The notes beneath the pieces are model-generated. The model saw only the letters and a program-made list of their open reading frames with translations. It searched no databases and was not told where the DNA came from. This document shows, in pieces, positions 1-7,921 of a stretch of DNA of 20,586 nt. Position numbers and translations under genes: made by a program. Every line of letters begins with the position of its first letter. The first letter of the stretch is position 1. The stretch spans positions 1 to 20,586 of the IMG/VR virus record IMGVR_UViG_3300022752_000474, one strand, 5' to 3'. The DNA is from a virus.

Positions 1-330
1 CCTATGGTTAATGGTGCAACCATTACAAATGATATTTCAATTATTGTTGGGCCGACCCCAGACCTAAATTATCAAGCTGAGTTGCATTATTTTTATTATC
101 CAGAATCTATTGTTACTGCTAGCACTTCTTGGCTTGGCAATAATTTTGATGCGGTGCTTCTGTACGGTACGCTCCAAGAAGGTTATACGTTTATTAAAGC
201 CGAGCCAGATATGTTGGCTAGGATTGATTCGCAATACAAAGAAGCATTAGCCCTGATTAAACAACTCTCAGATGGTAAGGATCGCCGTGATACTTATCGT
301 GACGTACAAGTTCGGTATCCAGTGAGATAG
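1..330 (+). CDS. Head-tail adaptor-like protein, C-terminal part (5' truncated by window edge)
   Basis: The reading frame is open from base 1 and ends in TAG at 328-330. An ATG at base 4 exists, but the true start is probably upstream because the product looks like the C-terminal half of a longer protein. The visible segment has a YYxPES-type motif, then TSWLGNNFDAVLLYGTL, an EPDMLARIDSQYKEAL helix and a basic end with DRRDTYRD. From memory this pattern (W-L-x-x-N-x-D-x-x-L-Y-G-x-L followed by an acidic helix and a charged tail) is typical of phage adaptor proteins that sit under the portal in short-tailed phages (SU10-adaptor-like). Assignment is by family resemblance only. It lies one base ahead of the next gene, in the same transcription unit as the tail genes. 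Confidence 0.6.
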   Translation, partial: PMVNGATITNDISIIVGPTPDLNYQAELHYFYYPESIVTASTSWLGNNFDAVLLYGTLQEGYTFIKAEPDMLARIDSQYKEALALIKQLSDGKDRRDTYRDVQVRYPVR

Positions 331-331
331 C

Positions 332-766
332 ATGGCAATCGTACAAACCATGTGCACTAGTTTTAAAGCAGAAGTTGCTCAGGCTTTGCACAATTTCACG
401 AGGACAACGGGTAATGTTTTTAAACTTGCGCTCTACACCGCCGACGCTACCTTGGGGGCCGATACCACGGTCTATACGACAGATAATGAAGTCCCGTCGA
501 GTGGAACCAATTACACCGCTGGCGGACTTGCGCTTACAAACATCACGCCTGTTTCAGGAGATAGTACAGGCTATTGGTCGTTCGACGATTTAACTTTCTC
601 AACCGTGACTCTTACGTGCGCGGGGGCTTTGATCTACAATTCAACTAATGGTAATCGGGCAGTTTGTGTATTAAATTTTGGACAGACTATCTCAAAAACA
701 GCTTCTGATTTAGTGATTACATTTCCTGTCATGGGCGCTACTAATTCAGTTTTAAGGATAAGTTGA
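332..766 (+). CDS. Putative virion protein, paralogue of the 967-1434 product
   Basis: 144-residue protein starting one base after the upstream stop. It opens with MAIVQTMCTSFKAE and continues with a stretch of the form FKLALYTADATLG...TTDNEV...GTNYTAGG, ends with ALIYNST-GNRAV and closes in a beta-rich tail (VITFPV...NSVLRIS). The same order of motifs occurs in the product of 967-1434, so the two are paralogues. The composition (Thr, Ser, Ala, Gly and beta-branched residues; no signal peptide or transmembrane helix) suits a beta-sandwich structural protein such as a tail or neck decoration. I recognise the family as frequent in environmental phage genomes but know no assigned function. The stop TGA shares its final A with the ATG of the next gene (TGATG), which suggests translational coupling. 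Confidence 0.85.
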   Translation: MAIVQTMCTSFKAEVAQALHNFTRTTGNVFKLALYTADATLGADTTVYTTDNEVPSSGTNYTAGGLALTNITPVSGDSTGYWSFDDLTFSTVTLTCAGALIYNSTNGNRAVCVLNFGQTISKTASDLVITFPVMGATNSVLRIS

Positions 767-957
767 TGGCACTTGTTACGACAACCAAAGGCCAAATGGA
801 TGAATCCCTGCTAGAAAAGCGTGAAGGTGGGATTGATGATGAAAATGAACTTACAACATGGGTCGAGTATTGGCACGAGGGTGAACTCGTGCACCGTTCG
901 GCGCATGTAATCTTGAAGAAATTTCCGTCACTTAGTGGCGAAGCTGCTTCTTTCTAG
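766..957 (+). CDS. Small conserved phage protein of unknown function
   Basis: 63-residue protein. A TTG at 763 could also begin the frame, but I choose the ATG at 766 because it overlaps the upstream stop by one base in a TGATG arrangement, which allows re-initiation. The product is hydrophilic and acidic at its N-terminal half (MDESLLEKREGGIDDENE), then has TTWVEYWHEGELVHRSAHV and a basic C-terminus. The TTKG...MDE..L.K..G..D..NE..TWVEYW..GE.VHRS pattern matches, from memory, small proteins found beside tail genes in many phages. No signal peptide or membrane segment is present. Its place between two paralogous virion genes suggests a structural or assembly role, but no function can be assigned. 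Confidence 0.8.
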   Translation: MALVTTTKGQMDESLLEKREGGIDDENELTTWVEYWHEGELVHRSAHVILKKFPSLSGEAASF

Positions 958-966
958 GGGTTTATT

Positions 967-1434
967 ATGGCAAACACACAAGCAATGTGTACTTCGTTTA
1001 AAGTTGAGTTGCTGACAGGAACTCATGCCTTTGGTACTGCCCCCACTAGGGCTACGACTGCCGCAGATACTTTTAAGGCTGCTTTGTATCTTGCTACCGC
1101 AACCATGAACGCTTCAACCACTGCTTATACTGCAACAAATGAAGTGAGCGGTACGAATTATACAGCAGGTGGCGTTTCTGTTGGCGCATTTAATGCACCT
1201 ACGTCCACAAGTACCACGGCGTTTACCCAGCCTACTTCGTCTATTACGTTTGGTACTTCTGGGTCACCTGTTACGTTGGGAACGGCATTTGATGCAGTAT
1301 TAATTTATAACAGTACTCAGAGTAACAAAGCTGTTAGTGTGCATACATTTAGCTCGCAAACAATTACTGCGGGCATATTCACATTGACGCTACCTACTAA
1401 TGATTCCACAAACGCATTATTAAGAATTGCTTAA
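967..1434 (+). CDS. Putative virion protein, paralogue of the 332-766 product
   Basis: 155-residue protein preceded by AGGGG, 5-9 bases from the ATG. It shares with the 332-766 product the N-terminal MCTSFK motif, the FK-A-LY-A-AT segment, the T-NEV-SGTNYTAGG motif, the (A/V)LIYNST-NKAV motif and a C-terminal N-A-LLRI ending. It differs by an insertion near residues 20-32 and by a more Ser/Thr-rich middle. The sequence looks beta-rich and soluble. Two diverged copies separated by one small gene imply an old duplication. They could form hetero-oligomers or occupy different positions on the virion. The function is unknown to me. Confidence 0.85.
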   Translation: MANTQAMCTSFKVELLTGTHAFGTAPTRATTAADTFKAALYLATATMNASTTAYTATNEVSGTNYTAGGVSVGAFNAPTSTSTTAFTQPTSSITFGTSGSPVTLGTAFDAVLIYNSTQSNKAVSVHTFSSQTITAGIFTLTLPTNDSTNALLRIA

Positions 1435-1450
1435 TTAGAGCAGGTATGTT

Positions 1451-2023
1451 GTGGCGAACGGCACATGGGGTGATGGCGCTTGGGGTAGTAATACTTGGGG
1501 CGGCACTAATGTCGATCAAGCTCTAACGGGAGTAAATGCCACTGGTAATGTTGGGTCTGTATCCCCCGGTAAATCAGTAGCGTTAACAGGTGTAAATGCT
1601 ACTGGCAGTGTTGGAAATGTAAGTGCGGCAACTTCTGTTGCCTTGTCGGGTGTAAATGCTACTGGAAATGTTGGGTCTGTATCCCCCGGTAAATCAGCAG
1701 CGTTAACAGGTGTAAATGCTACTGGAGGAGTTGGTAACTTATATTTTTCGTTTAGTGCTGCTCTTTCGGGTGTAGGTGCTACTGGTGGAGTAGGTTCAGT
1801 TTTCCAAGGGCGGACCGGTGAATTAACAGGTGTAGGTGCTACCGGTAATGTTGGATCGCTTAAAGTAGTAACAGCAGTGACGCTTTCTGGTGTTGGTGCT
1901 ACAGGTAGTGTTGGAACATTAGGTGTCTTATACTGGAGTTTGGTTAATACCTATCAAGATGCAGATTGGGGCAATGTGGGGAATTACCAAAATGCTGATT
2001 GGACTGTAATTACTACGCAATGA
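1451..2023 (+). CDS. Repeat protein with seven 20-residue L(T/S)GVxATGxVG units, putative tail/fibre protein
   Basis: 190-residue protein with a GTG start. The nearby ATG at 1446 is in another frame, and a weak purine-rich GAGCAGG precedes the GTG. Residues 4-18 contain three WG motifs (GTWG, GAWG, NTWGG). Residues 24-159 are seven tandem 20-residue units of consensus ALTGVNATGNVGSV plus a variable six-residue end; the last unit is shorter. Residues 160-190 contain YQDADWGN and YQNADWTV, a second short duplication. The regular period and the Gly, Val and Thr content suggest a stacked beta structure or extended fibre shaft. I remember similar repeat proteins in aquatic phage tail clusters. Receptor binding or fibre function is inferred from context only. 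Confidence 0.8.
   Translation: MANGTWGDGAWGSNTWGGTNVDQALTGVNATGNVGSVSPGKSVALTGVNATGSVGNVSAATSVALSGVNATGNVGSVSPGKSAALTGVNATGGVGNLYFSFSAALSGVGATGGVGSVFQGRTGELTGVGATGNVGSLKVVTAVTLSGVGATGSVGTLGVLYWSLVNTYQDADWGNVGNYQNADWTVITTQ
1520..1927 (+). repeat. Tandem 60-base repeats (seven units) with a 120-base higher-order copy
   Basis: In-frame units begin at 1520, 1580, 1640, 1700, 1760, 1820 and 1880, each encoding about 20 residues. Segments 1547-1605 and 1667-1725 match at 58 of 59 positions (T at 1578 against C at 1698), while other unit pairs are more diverged. This shows a recent duplication or gene conversion of a two-unit, 120-base block within an older 60-base array. Confidence 0.9.
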
Positions 2024-2031
2024 GGTAAACG

Positions 2032-2685
2032 ATGGCTTATACTCCCACAACATTATTATCCCTTCCTGTTATTACAACAGGATCAGAGTCTGGCGCTTGG
2101 GGTGACATTACTAATAATGGCTTAACGCAATATCTGGATATTTCAATTGCCGGAGCGTTAAGTATTACTGCAACTACAACCCTTGCAAATACGGCAGGGA
2201 CAAGCACTGTAACTAATATTGCTTCCACTACGGCACAGTATAGAACGCTGATTATTCCAGCGTCAGGTCCGTCAGCAAATATTGTTATTACAGCGCCCTC
2301 TTCAAACCGCACGTTCCACGTTATTAATCGTAACGCCACATACACGGTACAGATTCGTGCAGGGGCAAACTCTGGGGTAACACTCCAGCCAAACCAATCA
2401 GCTACGGTTGGTTATGATTCCGTTGCAGGTGATTATGTATTAGTGGGGCCGATTGGACCAACGGTTCCTGTCTCTAGTGGCGGTACAGGTCTATCAACCA
2501 CCACCGCTTATGGTTTGATTGCTGCGGGTACGACCTCGACAGGCAACTTCCAGCAGGTGTCTGGCACAGGCAGTTCAGGACAAGTATTGACATCGAACGG
2601 GGCGGGGGCACTTCCTTCATGGCAGTCAGCTTCAGGCATTTCTACAGGCAAGGCAATCGCTATGGCGATGATTTTCGGTTTTTAA
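2032..2685 (+). CDS. Putative tail fibre protein
   Basis: 217-residue protein with GAGG ahead of the ATG. The N-terminal part carries SLPVITTGSESGAWGDITN, resembling the start of many tail-fibre-like phage proteins in which a short GxWG segment begins the structure. The middle is beta-rich (TLIIPASGPSANIVITAP, HVINRNATYTVQIRAG, VTLQPNQSATVGYD). Around residues 148-205 comes the classic fibre module PVSSGGTGLSTTTAYGLI followed by GSSGQVLTSNGAGALPSW, a motif recurrent in tail fibres (the SGGTG and GQVLTSNG pattern). The C-terminus GKAIAMAMIFGF is hydrophobic and compact. It has no signal peptide. It lies in the fibre region and is probably a virion appendage or a base to which larger fibres attach. 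Confidence 0.75.
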   Translation: MAYTPTTLLSLPVITTGSESGAWGDITNNGLTQYLDISIAGALSITATTTLANTAGTSTVTNIASTTAQYRTLIIPASGPSANIVITAPSSNRTFHVINRNATYTVQIRAGANSGVTLQPNQSATVGYDSVAGDYVLVGPIGPTVPVSSGGTGLSTTTAYGLIAAGTTSTGNFQQVSGTGSSGQVLTSNGAGALPSWQSASGISTGKAIAMAMIFGF

Positions 2686-2695
2686 GGATTAGATC

Positions 2696-3100
2696 ATGGC
2701 AAATCCAAATATTGTTAACGTCACGAGTATCTACGGAAACACTGCTTATGTGGTTCCTAGTACAACGTCCGCTACTACGTCATGGACGTATAACGGCACG
2801 ACTTCACTGACGGGCTTAACTCCGGCGGCTGGTACGGTTAACCGAGTTACCGAGATCGTTGTTTCTAACACCACCTCAAGCGCAGCAACGGCAACGGTGG
2901 CTATTGGTAACAACGCGACTTTCGGGTCGGCAACCGTGCTTGGTTACTTGGCCTACCAGATCAGCGTACCAGCTAACACGACATTGATTGTGACTGATAA
3001 GACGACTTCGTTTTACGTTACAGAAAACCAATCGGTTGGGGTGACATCTGGCACTGCTTCAGCACTGACTTACACGGCGACGTTTGAAGCAATTACCTGA
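2696..3100 (+). CDS. Putative small beta-rich virion protein
   Basis: 134-residue protein with AAGGA ahead of the ATG. It begins MANPNIVNVTSIYGNTAY and is made almost entirely of short, Thr/Ser/Val-rich beta-strand-like segments (RVTEIVVSNTTSSAATATVAI, TTLIVTDKTTSFYVTENQ, ALTYTATFEAIT). It contains no cysteine or obvious catalytic motif. The pattern of alternating polar and hydrophobic residues suggests a single beta-sandwich domain. From memory the MANPNIVNVTSI start occurs in other phage structural proteins. It is sandwiched between a fibre-like gene and the LamG genes, so a fibre-associated or decorating role is plausible, but nothing in the sequence specifies it. Confidence 0.7.
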   Translation: MANPNIVNVTSIYGNTAYVVPSTTSATTSWTYNGTTSLTGLTPAAGTVNRVTEIVVSNTTSSAATATVAIGNNATFGSATVLGYLAYQISVPANTTLIVTDKTTSFYVTENQSVGVTSGTASALTYTATFEAIT

Positions 3101-3112
3101 TAGAGGTTACTC

Positions 3113-5164
3113 ATGGCGATGCGCTACCCCGGTGGGCTAATTGCCCCCACGCCTGTCAATGCGAATTATCCATCCGGCGTTTGGACGCCAAGTCAGTCTT
3201 TGCCGTACCAGCAGCAAAATGTCTGGACGAGGGATCAGTATTGGCCCTATACCACCCTGCTGCTTCAAGGCAACGGGACAAACGGAGCGCAAAACAATAC
3301 CTTCCTAGACTCTTCAAGCAACACCTTCAGTATTACCCGAAATGGGAACACCACCCAAGGCTCGTTCACGCCTTATGAAGCTAACGGGTATTGGAGTAAT
3401 TATTTTGATGGGAGTGGGGATTATTTAACTGCATCAGCAAACAGCGCATTTGCGTTTGGCACTGGCGACCTTACCGTCGAGTTTTGGGTTTACACTTTAG
3501 CCACTCCCGGAGTAGTGGCTGGTATTTACGACGTTGGTACTACAAACACATCAGGCCGATTTGTAATCGATTATTACTCGGACCAGAAGGTCAAGATAGA
3601 AACAGCAGGATCGACGTTAGTTTCATCTAGCACAAATTTGCCACTTAATTCATGGGTTCATATTGCCGCTGTTCGCAGTGGCACAACCATGTCGTTGTAT
3701 CAAAACGGAGTGCGGGTCGGTACCGCAACAAACTCAACAAACTTTTCCCAAAACTCGCCGTGGATTGGGCAATCACTTGATGGGTATGCTTTTACTGGAT
3801 ACATAAGCAATGTGCGTGTTGTAAAAGGCACGGCAGTCTACGACCCAACTCAGGCTTCGATCACAGTCCCAACCGCACCTCTCACCAACATCACAAACAC
3901 CTCGCTGCTGACCTGCCAAAGCAACAGATTCATCGACAATTCAGCTTCCCCGTTAACCATCACAGTCAACGGCAACCCAAGCGTCCAAGCCTTCCAACCT
4001 TTCCCCGGTGCAACCACATGGAGTGCAAGCGTACTAGGTGGGAGTGGGTACTTTGATGGGAATGGGGATTATTTAACTGGGACGTTGACAGGACAGACGC
4101 CGGGAACGGGGGACTTAACCGTTGAATTTTGGGTGTACCGGACAGCTACACAAGCCTGCACTGTTTTTAACACAAGATCTGGTGATACGACAGATGGCAT
4201 TGGTATTGAAATAGGTTCTACTAATGCTTTAGCAGTAACTTTTGCTGGGGACACGTTTATTGTTACTGCCAACGGTTCAGTTCCGTTAAACTCATGGAGT
4301 CATATAGCAGTTGTAAGATCTTCGGGTAATTTTCAAGCATATATAAATGGTGTTGCACAAGTTTCACCCGTAACAAGAACTAATAACTTCACTTCAACTA
4401 ATTTAACTATTGGATATTTTTCTGTTAATGCGCCATATGGAACGACTTATTTAACGGGATACTTATCTTGTTTAAGGTACACAAAAACAGCGGTATACAC
4501 AAGTAATTTTACACCTCCAACAAGTCCACCAACGAATATTGCAAACACAGTTCTCCTCCTCAACTTCACCAACGCTGGAATCTTTGACAGCGCGATGATG
4601 AACGACTTGGAAACGGCAGGAAATGCTCAGGTCAGCACCAGCATAGTGAAGTACGGCACGGGGAGTATGTACTTTGATGGGAGTGGGGATTGGTTAATCA
4701 TTCCGTATAGTCAGAACATCAACTTCGGCACGGGCAACTTCACGATTGAAGGGTGGTTTTACCTTAGTTCATTTGCCAATCAATACTATGTGTTGGGCGG
4801 GACTTGGACAACAGGCTCTAGCGATGAGTGGTTGGTTCAAATAGAAAATAACGGAACCATGAGGTTTTTGACCTCTGCCGGGACTTCTTTCTACACCGCA
4901 GGAATTACCACTGGGACTTGGTATCACTTTGCCGCTGTACGCAACGGATCAACCGTAACGCTGTATGTGAATGGGTCAAGCGTAGGCAGTTACACAAACT
5001 CCAATTCGATTGGATCAACTTCCAAGACTCTCTATATTGGCGTTCAAAATAACGGTGCTGCTTGGCCTTGGAACGGCTACATCGACGACCTGCGAATCAC
5101 TAAAGGCGTGGCCCGTTACATCTCTACTTTCACGCCGCCCCCTGCGCGTATGCCCCAACAATAA
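3113..5164 (+). CDS. Three-module LamG (concanavalin A-like) protein, putative tail fibre/adhesin
   Basis: 683-residue protein, AGAGG ahead of the ATG. Three LamG-type modules begin at residues about 97, 313 and 520, each opening with YFDG(S/N)GD(Y/W)L, followed by a GTG(D/N)(L/F)T(V/I)E(F/G)W strand, a conserved (S/T)W-H-AAVR-type strand, an LY-NG-V turn and a closing GY(I/L)S-(V/L)R or GYIDDLRITKG-ARY element. This is the pattern of LamG_3 jelly-roll domains, which bind carbohydrates or host surfaces. Before the first module is an N-terminal attachment segment with LLLQGNGTNGAQNNTF and a DSSSNTFSITRNGNTTQG linker. Modules are joined by linkers such as CQSNRFIDNSASP and LLNFTNAGIFD. No signal peptide or membrane helix is seen. 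Its position in the tail region supports a receptor-binding fibre. It is closely related to the next gene. Confidence 0.85.
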   Translation: MAMRYPGGLIAPTPVNANYPSGVWTPSQSLPYQQQNVWTRDQYWPYTTLLLQGNGTNGAQNNTFLDSSSNTFSITRNGNTTQGSFTPYEANGYWSNYFDGSGDYLTASANSAFAFGTGDLTVEFWVYTLATPGVVAGIYDVGTTNTSGRFVIDYYSDQKVKIETAGSTLVSSSTNLPLNSWVHIAAVRSGTTMSLYQNGVRVGTATNSTNFSQNSPWIGQSLDGYAFTGYISNVRVVKGTAVYDPTQASITVPTAPLTNITNTSLLTCQSNRFIDNSASPLTITVNGNPSVQAFQPFPGATTWSASVLGGSGYFDGNGDYLTGTLTGQTPGTGDLTVEFWVYRTATQACTVFNTRSGDTTDGIGIEIGSTNALAVTFAGDTFIVTANGSVPLNSWSHIAVVRSSGNFQAYINGVAQVSPVTRTNNFTSTNLTIGYFSVNAPYGTTYLTGYLSCLRYTKTAVYTSNFTPPTSPPTNIANTVLLLNFTNAGIFDSAMMNDLETAGNAQVSTSIVKYGTGSMYFDGSGDWLIIPYSQNINFGTGNFTIEGWFYLSSFANQYYVLGGTWTTGSSDEWLVQIENNGTMRFLTSAGTSFYTAGITTGTWYHFAAVRNGSTVTLYVNGSSVGSYTNSNSIGSTSKTLYIGVQNNGAAWPWNGYIDDLRITKGVARYISTFTPPPARMPQQ

Positions 5165-7447
5165 GGGAACAACATGAGTCAACGGTATATTGGCGGACTG
5201 ATCTACAACCCTCCGGGCGGATTCTCGGGGTACTTTGATGGGTCGGGGGATTACCTGACTCTTGCAAGCAGTTCTAATCTTGCACTTGGTTCAGGTGATT
5301 TTACGCTTGAGTTTTGGGTTTATTCCTTAAACAACACTTCAGGTTCTGATAAGGTCATATTTGACCAAGCAGCCTCAAACACTCTTTTAATATACATTGA
5401 AAGCACAGATGGTTCTTTTGTTGTCAGAGACTATGGCGTTTCAAACATATTCTCAATACCAAGTTTTCCAGTAAATTTTTGGACTCATGTCGCCTTGTCT
5501 CGGGCAAGTAATACTCTTCGCCTTTTTATTAATGGCGCACAAGTCGGATCGACAAGCAACAGCACAAACCTCACCCAAAACGGAACGACTATTGGCAGAT
5601 TCAACTCCGGTGGGGAAGAGTTTAACGGCTATATCTCCAATCTTCGCCTCGTAAAAGGAACGGCTGTCTACACCTCGGCCTTCAATCCTCCATCGGGTCA
5701 ACTACAAGCCGTCACCAACACCCAACTGCTGACCTGTGCCTACAGCACCTTCAGGGACGGATCAAACAACGGCTTTGCTATCACGGTCAACGGCAACACG
5801 GTAGTCAGTACCCAGAATCCTTTCCCGCTCACGACACTACCCAACCCTGCACTTGGCAATCAGGGCAACGGCATCTACACCATGAGCCAGTATCAGTCGT
5901 TATTGAGCCAAAACCTCTGGCCTTCGATTGATCCCTACTTTAAAAACGTCACGCTCTTGCTGCATGGCAACGGCACCAACGGCGCACAAAACAATAGCTT
6001 CGTCGATTCTAGTACCAACAACTTCAGTATCACCCGCAACGGCGACACCACCCAAGGCACCTTCAGCCCATTCAGCCAGACGGGGTGGAGCAATTATTTT
6101 GACGGGAGTTCGCAGTATTTGAGTGTTGCTGATAGCGCTGATTTTGATTTTGGAGGTGGAGATTTTACAGTTGAATATTGGGAATACAGAACTGCCGCAA
6201 AAAACGATGTTACACCAATTAACAGAAGAATAAACATATCTGGATCAAACAATTCAATTTGGATGTTTGGATATGAAGTCTCCGGTAATTTATCTGGCTA
6301 TTTTAATAATGGCGCAGGAACTATTTATTTAAATATTAGCATGGGCGCAGCCCTGTACAATTCTTGGAACCATTATGCAATTGTAAGGTCTGGCAATACC
6401 GTCACTATTTACCGGAACGGCACTAATATTCAAACGGGGTCACTAACTCAAACACTACCTGCCGCAGGACAACCTATAAGCATAGGAAGAATGCAATCCG
6501 GTTATGATTTTAATGGTTATATATCAAATGTGCGTTTAGTAAAAGGCGTAGCTGTTTACACAGGCAACTTTACGTTACCAACATCACCGCTTACTGCAAC
6601 ACAGTCTGCTGGAACAAACATAGCCGCAATTACTGGCACACAAACCTCCCTCCTCACTTGCCAATCCAACCGCTTTATCGACAACAGCGCGTCTCCAAAG
6701 ACCATCACAGTCAACGGCAACGTCTCCGTTCAAGCCTTCTCACCCTTCCAACCAACAGCGGCATACAGCGCGTCAACAAACGGCGGCAGCGGGTACTTTG
6801 ATGGGAGTGGGGATTATTTGAGTTTTTCAGCGGTTTCAGTTGGAACAAGTGCCTTTACATTTGAATGTTGGGTGTACACGAGTGCGGCTAATACATTACA
6901 ACTTACTTTTGGCGCTCCTAGTATAAACCCCACTGGAGGGTTGTCAATACAATTGCTATCTAATGGCACAACTGTACAACTAGATTCTTATACCGTAAGC
7001 AATCAGCAATTTACAATTCCTACTAGAACCGCTCAGTCTTGGAATCATCTGGCTGTTTGCCGTGACGGATCAAATAATTGCACGGTATTTTGGAACGGAA
7101 CAAGATCCTCAACGGGGTCAGTAACAAATACAACAAACTATTCAGGTGGTTTTGGCAATATTGGTGCAAATGGCGGTTTTGAAGCTTTTACAGGGTATAT
7201 TTCTGGGGCAAGAGCTGTGATTGGCTCTTCAGTTTATGACCCCACGCAATCTTCAATTACAGTCCCAACTTCTCCTCCCACTGCTGTAAGTAATACCAAA
7301 CTCCTCCTCAACTTTACCAACGCAGGCATCATCGACAACACCGCCAAGAACGATCTAGTCACGGTAGGCAACGCGCAGATCAGCACGGCACAGAGCAAGT
7401 TTGGTGGCGCGTCGATGTACTTTGATGGTAGCGGGGACTTTGTACAG
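3401..7447 (+). repeat. Seven dispersed near-identical 30-base blocks at LamG module starts
   Basis: The block encoding YFDGSGDYL and its variants recurs at 3401-3430, 4049-4078, 4670-4699, 5231-5260, 6095-6124, 6794-6823 and 7418-7447. Most copies share TTTGATGGGAGTGGGGAT or differ by a few bases, while the module cores that follow are strongly diverged. Linker DNA also repeats between the two genes, for example near 3268-3365 and 5967-6063, and near 5074-5120 and 7831-7880. These blocks lie inside coding sequence and could serve as homologous recombination points for swapping modules. Confidence 0.85.
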
Positions 7448-7921
7448 ACGTTTGCTTCAAACCAAGACCTTGCTTTTAGGACAGGGAATTTTACTGTCGA
7501 GTGTTGGGTATATTTCAATACAAGCGGACAGCACGGCATTTTGCAGCTTTCAACCAATCCCGGTGGGTTCAACACTTCCAATACAAATTCTATTGCGATG
7601 CAAAGAAGTGGAACGGGGCAATGGGAAATTTACGCAAAAAGCACCAACCCGTCAGCGAGTGCAACCATTAATCAAAGCCAGTGGTATCACCTTGCCATTG
7701 TCAGGAATGGAACTACAACAACTTTTTATGTAGATGGCGTATCAACAATCACGGTGACAAGTGACTCTACTGACTACACCGGAACGTACATTGGGTTAGG
7801 CGCTATTTATTCCACTGGTGTCCCTCTCAACGGCTACATCGACGACCTCCGCATCACTAAAGGCATAGCCCGATACACCACAAACTTCACCCCGCAACGT
7901 TCACAATGGCAGGATCAATGA
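5174..7921 (+). CDS. Four-module LamG protein, putative tail fibre/adhesin
   Basis: 915-residue protein with AAGGG ahead of the ATG. Four LamG-type modules start at residues about 20, 308, 541 and 749. Modules 2, 3 and 4 are preceded by the same linkers as modules 1, 2 and 3 of the upstream protein (GNGTNGAQNNSF; CQSNRFIDNSASPKTITVNGN; LLLNFTNAGIID), so the two genes are collinear paralogues, and this one has an additional N-terminal LamG unit beginning almost at the start codon. Each module has the FT-E-WV strand, a W-H-A strand, an NG turn and the closing GYIS or GYIDDLRITKG element. It is likely secreted only as part of virions, since it has no signal peptide. The stop TGA overlaps the next start (ATGA at 7918). 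A carbohydrate or cell-surface ligand is inferred from the fold family. Confidence 0.85.
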   Translation: MSQRYIGGLIYNPPGGFSGYFDGSGDYLTLASSSNLALGSGDFTLEFWVYSLNNTSGSDKVIFDQAASNTLLIYIESTDGSFVVRDYGVSNIFSIPSFPVNFWTHVALSRASNTLRLFINGAQVGSTSNSTNLTQNGTTIGRFNSGGEEFNGYISNLRLVKGTAVYTSAFNPPSGQLQAVTNTQLLTCAYSTFRDGSNNGFAITVNGNTVVSTQNPFPLTTLPNPALGNQGNGIYTMSQYQSLLSQNLWPSIDPYFKNVTLLLHGNGTNGAQNNSFVDSSTNNFSITRNGDTTQGTFSPFSQTGWSNYFDGSSQYLSVADSADFDFGGGDFTVEYWEYRTAAKNDVTPINRRINISGSNNSIWMFGYEVSGNLSGYFNNGAGTIYLNISMGAALYNSWNHYAIVRSGNTVTIYRNGTNIQTGSLTQTLPAAGQPISIGRMQSGYDFNGYISNVRLVKGVAVYTGNFTLPTSPLTATQSAGTNIAAITGTQTSLLTCQSNRFIDNSASPKTITVNGNVSVQAFSPFQPTAAYSASTNGGSGYFDGSGDYLSFSAVSVGTSAFTFECWVYTSAANTLQLTFGAPSINPTGGLSIQLLSNGTTVQLDSYTVSNQQFTIPTRTAQSWNHLAVCRDGSNNCTVFWNGTRSSTGSVTNTTNYSGGFGNIGANGGFEAFTGYISGARAVIGSSVYDPTQSSITVPTSPPTAVSNTKLLLNFTNAGIIDNTAKNDLVTVGNAQISTAQSKFGGASMYFDGSGDFVQTFASNQDLAFRTGNFTVECWVYFNTSGQHGILQLSTNPGGFNTSNTNSIAMQRSGTGQWEIYAKSTNPSASATINQSQWYHLAIVRNGTTTTFYVDGVSTITVTSDSTDYTGTYIGLGAIYSTGVPLNGYIDDLRITKGIARYTTNFTPQRSQWQDQ

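Noticed and set aside
375-593. 72-codon + frame inside the 332-766 gene
   Set aside because: Composition is irregular (Arg/Pro/Ile) with no motif. The enclosing frame shows clear paralogy to another gene, and I saw no strong ribosome site.
7401-7733. 110-codon + frame inside the second LamG gene
   Set aside because: The enclosing frame encodes an intact LamG module matching its paralogues. This frame has no recognisable motif and no supporting ribosome site.
7906-7917. Earlier ATG for the 7918 gene
   Set aside because: No ribosome-binding sequence precedes 7906, while AGGA lies between 7906 and 7918 and the ATGA overlap favours 7918.
3113-7921. Possible diversity-generating retroelement target in the Asn-rich LamG genes
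   Set aside because: No reverse transcriptase gene or template-repeat copy with adenine-specific differences is visible. The similar blocks are conserved linkers, and the diverged cores differ at all bases.
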